From Exiguobacterium acetylicum (GTDB lineage Bacteria > Bacillota > Bacilli > Exiguobacteriales > Exiguobacteriaceae), in the NCBI RefSeq assembly GCF_019890935.1, contig NZ_CP082333.1, forward strand, positions 2,320,001 to 2,384,000: a stretch of DNA of 64,000 bases, written 5' to 3'. The stretch's first letter is position 1. Each line of letters begins with the position of its first letter. Position numbers and translations under genes: made by a program. Below are positions 27,388 through 37,323 of this stretch, in pieces. The notes beneath the pieces are model-generated. The model was not told the DNA's origin. It saw only the letters and a list, made by a program, of their open reading frames with translations, and did not search any database.

Positions 27388-27414
27388 TTACCCTAATACA
27401 ATCTTTTTTTATAC
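27388..27414 (-). promoter_or_regulatory. Possible SigB-type promoter of the dehydrogenase gene
   Basis: On the minus strand GTATAA (27414-27409), a 15-bp spacer and GGGTAA (27393-27388) resemble the general-stress consensus GTTTAA / GGGTAT. Two mismatches in short motifs leave this weak. Confidence 0.3.
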
Positions 27415-27510
27415 ATGTTTATTGAAATTGGAACTTTTCTCCTATATATATCGTATGTTGTGAAAAACACACTTTACACAATTAACCTATGAATGAAAGG
27501 AGGCACTCGC

Positions 27511-27747
27511 GTGGCACGATGCACCGTTTGTCGTCAATCCTGGTCTGCTCGAACAATCTATCGTTTAATCTGGTCTGCTCACGGACTGCCCTGTCCACAT
27601 TGTCAAAACCGACAACACCTACATATGGAACACCAAGGTTACTTCCTTCGAATCGGATACTTGATTCCTTGGCTGACGTTTCTTCTTATACTGGTCTGCC
27701 CTTGGTATGCCAAGTTATCGCACTATGCTTCTCCTCATCGGTTATGA
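27511..27747 (+). CDS. Small CxxC-x20-CxxC membrane protein, GTG start
   Basis: This 78-aa protein has two CxxC pairs exactly 20 residues apart (CTVC and CPHC). The spacing is that of the small Bacillales family called cxxc_20_cxxc. One hydrophobic helix follows (about YLIPWLTFLLILVCPW). The pairs likely form a zinc ribbon on the cytoplasmic side. The GTG start is chosen because AAAGGAGG lies 7 nt upstream of it; an in-frame ATG six codons earlier overlaps that site. Function unknown. It ends at a strong bidirectional terminator. Confidence 0.75.
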   Translation: MARCTVCRQSWSARTIYRLIWSAHGLPCPHCQNRQHLHMEHQGYFLRIGYLIPWLTFLLILVCPWYAKLSHYASPHRL

Positions 27748-27753
27748 CAAGAC

Positions 27754-27798
27754 AAAAAAGACGAACTTGTCACTTTCGACAAGTTCGTCTTTTTTTTA
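27754..27798. terminator. Bidirectional terminator between the CxxC gene and mdh
   Basis: AAAAAAGACGAACTTGTC and GACAAGTTCGTCTTTTTT form a perfect stem with a 6-nt loop, ending both the plus-strand gene and the citZ-icd-mdh unit. Confidence 0.92.
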
Positions 27799-27801
27799 GA
27801 A

Positions 27802-28740
27802 TCAAGATTTTAATAAGTCGAGTACAGAACGGACTGTAGAGGCAGAGCGATTCAAAGCCTCTTGCTCTTCAGTCGTCAGTTCGAGTTCATAGACATGCTC
27901 GACACCGTTTCCGCCAAGAATGACCGGTACACCGAAATACATATCGTCATATCCATATTCGCCTTCGAGATAAGCAATGGCCGGTAGAATACGTCGCTGG
28001 TCCTTCAAGATCGCCTCGACCATCTCAGCAATTGCTGCTGCCGGTGCGTAGTAAGCGGAACCGTTTCCGAGTAACTGAACGATTTCACCGCCGCCTTTAC
28101 GTGTTCGGTCAACGATCGCATCTAACCGCTCCTTGGATATCAGTTTCTCGATTGGAATGCCTCCCGCCTGAGAATAGCGCAGTAGCGGCACCATGTCATC
28201 CCCGTGTCCTCCGAGTACGAATCCCGATACATCCTTTACAGAAACGTTCAGTTCCTCTGCTAAGAATGTCCGGAAGCGTGCCGTGTCGAGGACACCGGAT
28301 TGACCGATGACACGCTCTTTCGGAAAACCAGATGCTTGATAGACTGTATACGTCATCGCATCGACCGGATTCGTCAAAACGATGATGATCGATTCCGGTG
28401 CATGCGCGACGATTTCCTTCGTCACAGCTGTCATGACGGCAGCATTCGTACTCACGAGGTCCTCGCGGCTCATCCCTGGCTTTCGAGCAATGCCGGCAGT
28501 GATGACGACGATATCCGCACCGTTGATGTCCGCATAGTTCGATGTCCCTTTTACTGAAGCATCAAACCCGAGGATCGGCGCTGCCTCTTGCATATCAAGC
28601 GCCTTTCCTTTCGTCGGATTCTCTTGCTCGGGTCGGTCGACGAGGACGACATCTCCTAGCTCTCGCTGAGCAAGATAGAGTGCCGTCGTTGCGCCCGTAA
28701 AGCCACTTCCTATGACTGCGATCTTCTTCCGTCTGTTCAT
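27802..28740 (-). CDS. mdh: Malate dehydrogenase (LDH-like type)
   Basis: The enzyme oxidises malate to oxaloacetate with NAD. The 312-aa protein has the N-terminal NAD-binding motif [15 protein letters not shown] and the substrate arginine in [13 protein letters not shown]. It also has [11 protein letters not shown] and the catalytic His in [12 protein letters not shown]. The ATG follows AGGAGGAATGAGTCG. It is third in citZ-icd-mdh and lies 22 bp from icd. As in B. subtilis it is followed in the wider order by phoPR and polA, here with three genes in between. Confidence 0.96.
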   Translation of the reverse strand: MNRRKKIAVIGSGFTGATTALYLAQRELGDVVLVDRPEQENPTKGKALDMQEAAPILGFDASVKGTSNYADINGADIVVITAGIARKPGMSREDLVSTNAAVMTAVTKEIVAHAPESIIIVLTNPVDAMTYTVYQASGFPKERVIGQSGVLDTARFRTFLAEELNVSVKDVSGFVLGGHGDDMVPLLRYSQAGGIPIEKLISKERLDAIVDRTRKGGGEIVQLLGNGSAYYAPAAAIAEMVEAILKDQRRILPAIAYLEGEYGYDDMYFGVPVILGGNGVEHVYELELTTEEQEALNRSASTVRSVLDLLKS

Positions 28741-28762
28741 CGACTCATTCCTCCTGATCGGA

Positions 28763-30037
28763 TTACATGTTTTTGATGAGTTCGTCCGCGAATTCAGAAC
28801 ACTTCACTTCAGTCGCACCATCCATGAGACGTGCGAAGTCGTATGTGACGACTTTCGATTCAATCGATGTTTCCATCGATTTGATGATGAGATCTGCCGC
28901 TTCGTTCCAGCCGAGGTGACGGAACATCATTTCGCCTGACAAGATGACAGACGATGGGTTTACTTTATCAAGTCCAGCGTATTTCGGTGCCGTACCGTGA
29001 GTTGCTTCAAAGATCGCATGACCTGTCATGTAGTTGATGTTTGCTCCAGGTGCGATTCCGATACCACCGACTTGTGCAGCAAGTGCATCCGAGATGTAGT
29101 CACCGTTCAAGTTCATTGTCGCAACGACATCGAACTCTTTTGGACGAGTCAAGATTTGTTGTAAGAAGATATCAGCGATTGAGTCTTTCACGATCAACTT
29201 ACCAGCAGCTTCTGCGTCTGCTTGTGCTTTGTTCGCAGCATCTGTTCCTTCTTCTTCCTTGATGCGATCGTACTGGTTCCAAGTGAAGACGTGCTCTGCG
29301 TATTCACGCTCAGCAAGCTCATAACCCCAGTTTTTGAAAGCTCCCTCAGTGAACTTCATGATGTTGCCTTTGTGAACGAGCGTCAATGAAGCGCGCTTGT
29401 GCTCAAGTGCATATTCGATTGCTGCACGAACGAGGCGTTCTGTTCCCTCTTTTGAAATCGGTTTGATTCCAAGACCAGATGTCTCAGGGAAGCGGATTTT
29501 ATTGACACCCATTTCGTTTTGAAGGAACTCAAGCAGTTTTGCAGCGCCTTCGCTACCTTCTGCGTATTCGATTCCTGCGTAGATGTCTTCAGTATTTTCA
29601 CGGAAGATGACCATGTCTGTATCTTCTGGGCGTTTAACCGGTGAAGGAACACCTGTGAAGTAACGAACTGGACGAAGACATGTGTACAAATCAAGCTCTT
29701 GACGTAGAGCAACGTTCAACGAACGGATTCCGCCACCGACTGGTGTCGTAAGTGGTCCTTTGATTGCGATGATGTGCTCACGGATGAGATCGAGTGTCTC
29801 TTCTGGTAACCAGTTGCCTGTTTTGTTGAATGCTTTTTCACCAGCGTAGACTTCTTTCCATTCGATTTTCTTCTCACCGTTGTATGCTTTTTCAACTGCT
29901 GCATCAAACACACGTACAGCTGCGTTCCAGATATCAGGTCCTGTTCCGTCACCAATGATGAACGGAATGATTGGAGCGTTTGGAACTTGAAGTGTACCGT
30001 TAGTTACTGTGATGTTTTCGCCTTGAAGTGTAGCCAT
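28763..30037 (-). CDS. icd: Isocitrate dehydrogenase (NADP)
   Basis: Icd converts isocitrate to 2-oxoglutarate and CO2. The 424-aa protein shows the substrate-serine segment ([23 protein letters not shown]), [13 protein letters not shown], and the metal-binding and cofactor region [22 protein letters not shown]. The ATG follows AAGGGGGATTTTTAGAC. A weak terminator-like hairpin lies in the 71-bp gap after citZ, suggesting separate tuning of icd-mdh. Confidence 0.97.
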   Translation of the reverse strand: MATLQGENITVTNGTLQVPNAPIIPFIIGDGTGPDIWNAAVRVFDAAVEKAYNGEKKIEWKEVYAGEKAFNKTGNWLPEETLDLIREHIIAIKGPLTTPVGGGIRSLNVALRQELDLYTCLRPVRYFTGVPSPVKRPEDTDMVIFRENTEDIYAGIEYAEGSEGAAKLLEFLQNEMGVNKIRFPETSGLGIKPISKEGTERLVRAAIEYALEHKRASLTLVHKGNIMKFTEGAFKNWGYELAEREYAEHVFTWNQYDRIKEEEGTDAANKAQADAEAAGKLIVKDSIADIFLQQILTRPKEFDVVATMNLNGDYISDALAAQVGGIGIAPGANINYMTGHAIFEATHGTAPKYAGLDKVNPSSVILSGEMMFRHLGWNEAADLIIKSMETSIESKVVTYDFARLMDGATEVKCSEFADELIKNM

Positions 30038-30074
30038 GTCTAAAAATCCCCCTTAAGTAATTGTAATCTACATC

Positions 30075-30102
30075 AAAAATCAGGAGAGGATTGCTCCTCC
30101 CC
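30075..30102 (-). terminator. Weak terminator-like hairpin between citZ and icd
   Basis: On the minus strand GGGGAGGA and TCCTCTCC form an 8-bp stem (one G:U) with a 4-nt loop, followed after two bases by five T. Probably partial read-through. Confidence 0.5.
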
Positions 30103-30108
30103 GTCCTT

Positions 30109-31221
30109 TTAACGTTCTTGAATGGACACGTATGTCCGGTGCGTTTCACCCGTGTAGTCTGCACGCGGGCGAATCAGACGGTTATCGCTATACTGCTCTA
30201 AAATGTGCGCCAACCAACCTGACATCCGACTTACTGCAAAGATTGGAGTGAATAGCTCTGTATCAAGTCCAAGTGCATGGTACGTAGAAGCAGAATAGAA
30301 ATCAACATTTGGTTTCAATCCTTTTTCCGATTGGACGATTTCGTCAATCTTAACTGACATCTCATACCATTTCGGCTCCCCGATTTGAGCAGTCAGCTGA
30401 CGACTCATTTCTTGAAGATGCTTCGCACGTGGGTCGCCGTCCTTGTAGACACGGTGACCGAAGCCCATGATTTTTTGCTTGTTCTCAAGTTTATTATGAA
30501 CATACTCGTCAACCTTTTCAACCGAATCAATTTCTAACAACATCTTCATGACGGCTTCGTTCGCGCCACCGTGAAGTGGTCCTTTTAATGCGCCCATCGC
30601 TGCCGTCACACCTGAGTAGACGTCAGAGAGTGTCGCGACACACACGCGTGCTGTGAACGTCGAAGCGTTCAACTCGTGGTCAGCGTGAAGAACGAGCGCT
30701 TGGTTGAAGGCTTTTTCTGCAACTTCCGTTGGCTCTTCACCCGTCAACATGAACAAGAAGTTTCCTGCGTATGAAAGACCTGTTTTAGGTGCAATCGGCT
30801 CTTGTCCTTTTTTGATACGGGCGTAAGCTGTGACGAGTGTTGCGATTTGTGCCTGTAATTTGATGGCTTTAGCGTAATTCGCCTCAGTCGACATATCTTC
30901 CGATGTCTCATCGTAAAGCGCGAGTTGAGAAAGCGCTGTTCGAATCGTTGCCATCGCATTCGCCGACTTCGGTGCTGCCTTCATTGTTTCAAGAACGGCA
31001 GTCGCAACCGTTGCTTCGGAAATGAGTGCTTCCGATAGTTGCTTCAATTCCTCTTCTTTTGGTAGACGGTCGTTCCACAATAAGAAGACGACTTCCTCAA
31101 ATGAGGCGTGCTCCGCCAAATCATCAATCGTATAACCGCCATACGTCAATTGACCATCGATGATCGAACTGATTTTCGATGAAGTCGCGACGATTCCTTC
31201 TAAACCTTTAGTTTGCGTCAT
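30109..31221 (-). CDS. citZ: Citrate synthase
   Basis: CitZ condenses oxaloacetate and acetyl-CoA. Its 370 aa carry GPLHGGANEAVMKML and GFGHRVYKDGDPRAKHL with the catalytic histidines, and the Asp in NVDFYSASTYHALG. The ATG follows AAAGGGGGATTATTGTC. It is the first gene of citZ-icd-mdh. Its roughly 130-nt leader holds a long terminator-like hairpin and a good CcpA (cre) site. Confidence 0.97.
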   Translation of the reverse strand: MTQTKGLEGIVATSSKISSIIDGQLTYGGYTIDDLAEHASFEEVVFLLWNDRLPKEEELKQLSEALISEATVATAVLETMKAAPKSANAMATIRTALSQLALYDETSEDMSTEANYAKAIKLQAQIATLVTAYARIKKGQEPIAPKTGLSYAGNFLFMLTGEEPTEVAEKAFNQALVLHADHELNASTFTARVCVATLSDVYSGVTAAMGALKGPLHGGANEAVMKMLLEIDSVEKVDEYVHNKLENKQKIMGFGHRVYKDGDPRAKHLQEMSRQLTAQIGEPKWYEMSVKIDEIVQSEKGLKPNVDFYSASTYHALGLDTELFTPIFAVSRMSGWLAHILEQYSDNRLIRPRADYTGETHRTYVSIQER

Positions 31222-31252
31222 GACAATAATCCCCCTTTTTTTCCCCAGAAAT

Positions 31253-31266
31253 TTAAAACGCTTTCA
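31253..31266 (-). promoter_or_regulatory. CcpA binding site (cre) in the citZ leader
   Basis: On the minus strand TGAAAGCGTTTTAA matches the cre consensus TGWAARCGYTWNCW at 13 of 14 positions. It lies downstream of the likely promoter, so it would act as a roadblock. CcpA repression of citZ by glucose is known in B. subtilis. Confidence 0.7.
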
Positions 31267-31277
31267 TTTCCGTATTG

Positions 31278-31339
31278 AAAAAAAGACGTCCACTCAAGAG
31301 CCGTTCCCCATGCTTGTAGCGCTGTACTCTTGAATAGAC
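31278..31339 (-). terminator. Terminator-like hairpin in the citZ leader
   Basis: On the minus strand GTCTATTCAAGAG pairs over 13 bp (two G:U) with CTCTTGAGTGGAC around a 26-nt loop; after GTC come seven T. A probable -10 box (TATACT, 31364-31359) lies upstream of it, with no clear -35 box. It may be an attenuator of citZ or simply the terminator of the upstream DUF441 gene. Confidence 0.6.
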
Positions 31340-31439
31340 CATCTTGTTTCTGTTCTTAGTATAAACAAAAATACCCAAAAAGTGAATGAACTTGCATACT
31401 ATTATCAAAAAATTAATTCAGTTACTTTGCTGATTCGGC

Positions 31440-31910
31440 TCATCCTGTGAACGCTTTTGCGATGACATCCCACATTCCGATGACAAGCGCCGCGATTCCA
31501 GCACCAATCAATGGTCCGACCGGTACCCCTCGGAAAAGTCCGACTGCAAGAATCGTTCCAGCTAGTAAGGCCGTCGTGACGAGTGGATCTTCTTTCATCA
31601 GTCCAACACCGTGTGCCGCGACGATTGCAACAAAAATTCCTGATAAAAATGAGATGATGCCGATATGTCCCCGAATACTTTGGAGCAACTCCTTAAATCC
31701 GATATCCCCTGCTGCAATCGGTACGAGGATCGCTGCCGTGATCAATGTGACGCCCCACGTGATCCCTTTTGCCTGCAAGGAAGGAAACAGTCTACCATCC
31801 AGCCCGATTGCCTTGATGATCAGCAGGAAGGCTGCAGCGATGATTAATGATTTATTTTGTGCGATGACCCCGATGAAGACGAGGGCAATCAAAAAAAGAT
31901 AAGCTTCCAT
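31440..31910 (-). CDS. DUF441 membrane protein (YtwI-like)
   Basis: This 156-aa protein has about five hydrophobic segments and little soluble mass, with the family pattern of Gly-rich helices (GDIGFKELLQSIRGHIGIISFLSG). Function is unknown in all members. The ATG follows GAGGAGGACGT. It lies between pyk and citZ, the place of ytwI in B. subtilis. Confidence 0.88.
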   Translation of the reverse strand: MEAYLFLIALVFIGVIAQNKSLIIAAAFLLIIKAIGLDGRLFPSLQAKGITWGVTLITAAILVPIAAGDIGFKELLQSIRGHIGIISFLSGIFVAIVAAHGVGLMKEDPLVTTALLAGTILAVGLFRGVPVGPLIGAGIAALVIGMWDVIAKAFTG

Positions 31911-31925
31911 ACGTCCTCCTCATAC

Positions 31926-31960
31926 AAAAAAGACGGACATGACCTAAGTCACGTCCGTCA
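31926..31960 (-). terminator. Intrinsic terminator of pyk
   Basis: GACGGACGTGAC and GTCATGTCCGTC pair on the minus strand, followed by six T. Confidence 0.88.
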
Positions 31961-31968
31961 TGAATGGA

Positions 31969-33717
31969 TTATGCGTTATATAGTTTACCTGTCAATGGAT
32001 CGATTGAGATCATTTGACCGTCTTTGAAGACTGTCAATGCATCTTCGACACCAACGATGACTGGTTTACCGAGTGATGGTCCAACGATTCCAGCATGGCT
32101 TGTCAATCCGCCATCAACTGTGATCATCGCTGCAGCCATCTCGATTGCAGGCATCATGTCACGATCAGTTGAGTTCGTAACGAGGATCATGCCTGGCTTC
32201 GCTTTCGCGTTTGCTTCTTCTGCGTTGTTTGCGATGACGACTTCGCCAACGACTCCACGCTCACCGATTCCACGACCGTTTGCGATCTCTTTACCGACGA
32301 TGTGGATTTTCAACATGTTTGTTGTACCAGCAGTCAAAGCAGGGATACCTGCTGAGATGACGACGAGATCACCATCTGTGACGAAACCAGCGTCTTTTGC
32401 TGTGTCCGCAGCAAGTGTCAACATGTCATCCGTGTTGTCTGAAAGATGATCAACGACGATTGGGTACACGCCCCATACGATGTTCAACTGACGTGCGACA
32501 CGTGCGCTTGGTGTAACCGCGACGATGTTTGGCTCTGGACGGTATTTCGAGATACGTGCAGCCGTGTAACCCGATTGTGTCGGAGTCAAGATTGCTTTTG
32601 CGTCCAAGTTGATCGCAGTGTGCGTAACCGCTTGAGCGATTGCATCCGTTACTGTGTGCTCACTACGTGTCTGACGATCTTTCAACAAGAGCTTGTAGTC
32701 GAGCATTTTTTCTGTACGTTTTGCGATCGAGTGCATCATTTGGACAGATTCGATTGGGTAGTCCCCTGCTGCTGTCTCACCTGAAAGCATGATTGCATCC
32801 GTACCATCAAGAATCGCGTTCGCGACGTCTGATGCTTCAGCACGTGTAGGACGTGGGAAACGTTGCATCGAATCAAGCATTTGTGTTGCTGTAATGACTG
32901 GTTTACCGAAGTCGTTACAAAGCTTGATCAAGTCTTTTTGAGTTGGCGTGACTTCTTCCGTTGGGATCTCGATACCGAGGTCACCACGCGCTACCATCAA
33001 ACCGTCCGAAATCGCAAGGATTTCTTCGATGTTATCGACACCTTCTTGGTTCTCGATTTTCGGGAAGATTTTGATGTGGCTCGCGTTGTTTTTCTCAAGC
33101 AATTGACGAATCGCAACGACGTCTGACGCACGGCGTACGAAAGAGGCCGCGATTAAATCGATATCGCTCTTGATACCGAACTCGATATCCGCAATATCTT
33201 TTTCTGTCAAAGCAGGAAGGTTAACCTTTACGTTTGGCAAGTTAACACCTTTTTTCGTCTTGATGACGCCTTCGTTTTCGATTGAACAACGAAGCTCACG
33301 GTTCGGAAGTTTTTCAGTGACACGAAGACCGATGAGACCGTCATCAAGCATGATCATCGAACCAACTTCGACATCATCATAGAGTCCTTCATATGTGACA
33401 GAGAATTTATCTTTCGTTCCGACGATTTCGTTTGCGTCTCCGCTGACGATGATGACTTCTTGACCACGTGCGAGAAGCGCTTTTCCTTCTTCAAACGAAT
33501 GTGTCCGGATTTCTGGTCCTTTCGTATCAAGAAGAATCGTAACGATTTTGTTTGCTTCTTTCGCTGCACGACGGATATCCGTGATACGTGCACCGTGTTC
33601 TTCATAATCGCCGTGTGAGAAGTTCAAACGAGCGACGTTCATACCTGCTTCAATCATTTCTGGAAGACGTTTTTCTGACGCCGGTCCAATCGTACATACA
33701 ATTTTAGTTCTACGCAT
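31969..33717 (-). CDS. pyk: Pyruvate kinase with C-terminal PEP-utiliser domain
   Basis: Pyruvate kinase makes ATP and pyruvate from phosphoenolpyruvate. The core has [13 protein letters not shown] at the N-terminus, [14 protein letters not shown], and [15 protein letters not shown]. The 582-aa length includes the extra PEP-binding-like domain (about residues 475-582, with [18 protein letters not shown]) found in Bacillales enzymes. The start MRRTKIVC is the family start; the frame opens 15 codons earlier. It follows pfkA by about 65 bp, forming a glycolytic pair. Confidence 0.97.
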   Translation of the reverse strand: MRRTKIVCTIGPASEKRLPEMIEAGMNVARLNFSHGDYEEHGARITDIRRAAKEANKIVTILLDTKGPEIRTHSFEEGKALLARGQEVIIVSGDANEIVGTKDKFSVTYEGLYDDVEVGSMIMLDDGLIGLRVTEKLPNRELRCSIENEGVIKTKKGVNLPNVKVNLPALTEKDIADIEFGIKSDIDLIAASFVRRASDVVAIRQLLEKNNASHIKIFPKIENQEGVDNIEEILAISDGLMVARGDLGIEIPTEEVTPTQKDLIKLCNDFGKPVITATQMLDSMQRFPRPTRAEASDVANAILDGTDAIMLSGETAAGDYPIESVQMMHSIAKRTEKMLDYKLLLKDRQTRSEHTVTDAIAQAVTHTAINLDAKAILTPTQSGYTAARISKYRPEPNIVAVTPSARVARQLNIVWGVYPIVVDHLSDNTDDMLTLAADTAKDAGFVTDGDLVVISAGIPALTAGTTNMLKIHIVGKEIANGRGIGERGVVGEVVIANNAEEANAKAKPGMILVTNSTDRDMMPAIEMAAAMITVDGGLTSHAGIVGPSLGKPVIVGVEDALTVFKDGQMISIDPLTGKLYNA

Positions 33718-33782
33718 ATTCCATAAACCTCCTACGGTGTTTGGCCAAGTTCTCTTGCCCATTCCAATCCTATCGACGTTCG

Positions 33783-34778
<996 letters not shown>

Positions 34779-34898
34779 CTAAAATAGCACGTTGTTTTCT
34801 TGTTTTACAACAGGGCAGATTGCATAAACTTTCACTAGCTTTTTCATCATCGATTCCGGAAATGAGGAATATCAATCATGATAGCGATTACATGGTGC

Positions 34899-35834
34899 TT
34901 ATGTGCCAATTTGGTGATATTTTTCGGTCCGCTGATCGATGAGCTCTTCCTTGGTCAGATGAACCAATGATTCAAGTTTCTGTACCAGTACAGTTTTTAA
35001 TTTATCCGCCTGTAATGACACATCGAGATGCGCCCCTCCGACGACTTCTGGAATGATGGCATCCGCGATCCCGAGTCTTAATAAATCAGGTGCTGTGATT
35101 TTCATCGATTCCGCCGCTTTCTCCGCAAGACTTGCATCTTTCCATAACAATGCTGCAGCACCTTCAGGAGAGATGACCGAATACGTTGAATTCTCGAGCA
35201 TCAAGAGTTGATCACATACTCCGATTCCTAAAGCACCACCTGATCCACCTTCACCGATGACGATCGAGATGATTGGAACCGTCATACCAGCCATCTCAAA
35301 TAAGTTTTTCGCGATGGCCTCACTCTGACCACGTTCTTCTGCTGCACGTCCTGGGTAAGCCCCTTTCGTGTCGATGAACGTAATGATCGGTCGATTGAAT
35401 TTCTCCGCTTGTTGCATGAGACGTAGTGCTTTTCGATACCCTTCCGGATGTGGCATCCCAAAATTACGACGAATGTTTTCTTTTGTATCTTTCCCGCGTT
35501 GATGACCGATGATCGTCACCGGACGACCATTCAATGTTCCGATTCCACCGACGATTGCCGCATCATCATATCCATGACGATCGCCGTGCAACTCGATGAA
35601 GTCTTCACAAATGGATTCAATGTAATCGAGTGTCGTTGGACGTTCTGGATGACGTGCCAATTGAACGCGATTCCACGCTTTCATATTCCCGTAAATATCG
35701 AGTTCTAACCGATGAAGGCGTTCTTCAAGAAGTTGGAGTTCTTCCTTGAAGTCTAGTCCTTGTGTTTCCGCCATATCATGGAGCTCAAGAATTTTTTCGC
35801 GTAACGCGATGACTGGTTGGTCAAATGGTTGCAT
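34899..35834 (-). CDS. accA: Acetyl-CoA carboxylase carboxyltransferase subunit alpha
   Basis: AccA with AccD transfers the carboxyl group from biotin to acetyl-CoA, the first step of fatty acid synthesis. The 311-aa protein has the crotonase-like core with [29 protein letters not shown] and [14 protein letters not shown]. The start MQPFDQPV follows GGAGGGAACGAACC and overlaps the end of accD by 14 nt, implying coupled translation. Confidence 0.96.
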   Translation of the reverse strand: MQPFDQPVIALREKILELHDMAETQGLDFKEELQLLEERLHRLELDIYGNMKAWNRVQLARHPERPTTLDYIESICEDFIELHGDRHGYDDAAIVGGIGTLNGRPVTIIGHQRGKDTKENIRRNFGMPHPEGYRKALRLMQQAEKFNRPIITFIDTKGAYPGRAAEERGQSEAIAKNLFEMAGMTVPIISIVIGEGGSGGALGIGVCDQLLMLENSTYSVISPEGAAALLWKDASLAEKAAESMKITAPDLLRLGIADAIIPEVVGGAHLDVSLQADKLKTVLVQKLESLVHLTKEELIDQRTEKYHQIGT

Positions 35835-36681
35835 GGTTCGTTCCCTCCGCATGTAGCTTTAAGATTCGCGTATAGTACGTTTTCAGATCATGTCGTGATA
35901 CGACATCGTCCAGTTGACCTGCTTGTAATAAGAATTCTGCTGTTTGGAAATCTTCCGGCAGTTTTTCACGTATCGTCTGTTCGATGATTCGTCGACCTGC
36001 AAACCCGATCAACGCCCCCGGTTCAGCGATGTTAAAGTCACCGAGCATCGCAAAACTTGCTGATACCCCGCCGGTCGTCGGATGCGTCATACAAGAAATA
36101 TAAAGTAATCCAGCATCTGAATGTTGTTTTAAGAAGAGACTCGATTTCGCCATCTGCATGAGACTAACCATGCCCTCTTGCATCCGTGCTCCACCTGAAG
36201 CGGAGAAAATCGTGACCGGTAGACGATGTTTCGTTGCGTAACGAACCGCTTCAGAAATCGCAGCACCGACTGCTGCCCCCATCGAGCCCATCCGGAATCG
36301 TGCATCCATGACACAAGCGACGAGTGGGTGACCATTCACATTCCCGACGCCACAGACGATCGCTTCTTCAAGACCCGTTCTGACTTGGTCGCCCTTTAAT
36401 TTTTCCGGGTAATCCTGGAATCCAAGCGGATCCGCTTGAACTGCCGGTAAGTCGAAATACGTCACCGAACCTTCATCGAATAATTGTGTAAAACGTTCTT
36501 GCGCGGTCAATGGGTGATGATACCCACATGAACAGACACGTAAGTTCGCCTCCAGTTGTTTCGTATATTGGATTAATTTACATTTCGGACATTTCGTCAT
36601 TAGGCCTACTGGCACATCGACACGCTGCTCCTTCGAAGTCAGCGTGACGAACTTTTTAGGTTTTCGAAAAAATGCTTGCAC
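35821..36681 (-). CDS. accD: Acetyl-CoA carboxylase carboxyltransferase subunit beta, GTG start
   Basis: AccD is the biotin-carboxyl-binding partner of AccA. It starts at a GTG (36681) behind AAGGGGGAACTGAAC. The 286-aa protein has an N-terminal zinc ribbon followed by the carboxyltransferase core ([45 protein letters not shown]). The zinc ribbon is odd: the first pair is CPKC, but the second is CSC rather than CxxC. It lies 22 bp downstream of a GntR regulator gene and overlaps accA. Confidence 0.95.
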   Translation of the reverse strand: MQAFFRKPKKFVTLTSKEQRVDVPVGLMTKCPKCKLIQYTKQLEANLRVCSCGYHHPLTAQERFTQLFDEGSVTYFDLPAVQADPLGFQDYPEKLKGDQVRTGLEEAIVCGVGNVNGHPLVACVMDARFRMGSMGAAVGAAISEAVRYATKHRLPVTIFSASGGARMQEGMVSLMQMAKSSLFLKQHSDAGLLYISCMTHPTTGGVSASFAMLGDFNIAEPGALIGFAGRRIIEQTIREKLPEDFQTAEFLLQAGQLDDVVSRHDLKTYYTRILKLHAEGTNHATI

Positions 36682-36702
36682 GTTCAGTTCCCCCTTGTCA
36701 TC

Positions 36703-37221
36703 CTATGGGCGGTTCAAGAGTTGTTCCCGTTCCGCCTGCGTATAGAGTTCCCCTTGACCGAAGCTTTTGTGGAAGGCATTGACTTGTCGCCAGATTCGTT
36801 CAAACAAATCGTTATCGACCGTCTGAATCAACGTCTCACGAAACGCTGCATCGGATGATACGACTGGTGCAAGCACCGAAAGGTCATCCAGCTGCGCGAG
36901 CGCTGCTTGCTCAAGCAAGCGGAGCGTTCCTGCCAAGTCTTCGAACTTCGAATCGCCAGTCACTAAGAATTGAGCGATGATTTGAATATAGGTATGATCG
37001 TCACGGTTCAATAGAAAGCTTCCGCCTCCATGTCGTGTCTCGACGATCCCTAAATAAGCGAGCGTCCGTAATGCTTCTCGTACGGACGGTCGACTGATGG
37101 ATAGTCGTTCTGCCAGTTCCCGTTCTGATGGAATACGGTCTCCTGGAACTAATCCATCTTGTTCGATCATCAATTTAATCGCCGCGATATTGGCTTCAAA
37201 CGCATTTCGTTTCTTCTCCAT
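36703..37221 (-). CDS. GntR-family (FadR-like) transcriptional regulator
   Basis: The 172-aa protein has an N-terminal winged helix-turn-helix (GDRIPSERELAERLSISRPSVREALRTLAYLGIVETRHGGGSFL) and a short all-helical C-terminal part, smaller than a full FCD domain. Such regulators sense small acids or acyl-CoAs. It is placed directly before accD-accA. A perfect palindrome of the FadR-subfamily type lies over its own promoter, so it probably controls itself and perhaps accDA. The start MEKKRNAFE is inferred from similarity; the ribosome-binding site is loosely spaced. The ligand is unknown. Confidence 0.85.
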   Translation of the reverse strand: MEKKRNAFEANIAAIKLMIEQDGLVPGDRIPSERELAERLSISRPSVREALRTLAYLGIVETRHGGGSFLLNRDDHTYIQIIAQFLVTGDSKFEDLAGTLRLLEQAALAQLDDLSVLAPVVSSDAAFRETLIQTVDNDLFERIWRQVNAFHKSFGQGELYTQAEREQLLNRP

Positions 37222-37274
37222 ATCGATACGGCACCACCTTTCTGACCCTTCAGTCGGTTGCTTCAATCGGTGGC

Positions 37275-37303
37275 ATTGGTCAGACCAATTACCCCTTATT
37301 ATA
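37275..37303 (-). promoter_or_regulatory. Promoter and palindromic operator of the GntR-accDA unit
   Basis: A perfect 15-bp palindrome ATTGGTCAGACCAAT (37275-37289) contains TGGTnnnACCA, the operator form of FadR-type GntR proteins. On the minus strand an extended -10 (TG-T-TATAAT, with TATAAT at 37303-37298) lies 8 bp upstream of it, so the operator covers the transcription start. Confidence 0.75.
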
Positions 37304-37323
37304 ACAAATCTTATTACCTAGTA

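Noticed and set aside
31447..31902. 151-aa open frame on the plus strand
   Set aside because: It lies wholly antisense to the DUF441 membrane gene, whose start, ribosome-binding site and synteny are sound.
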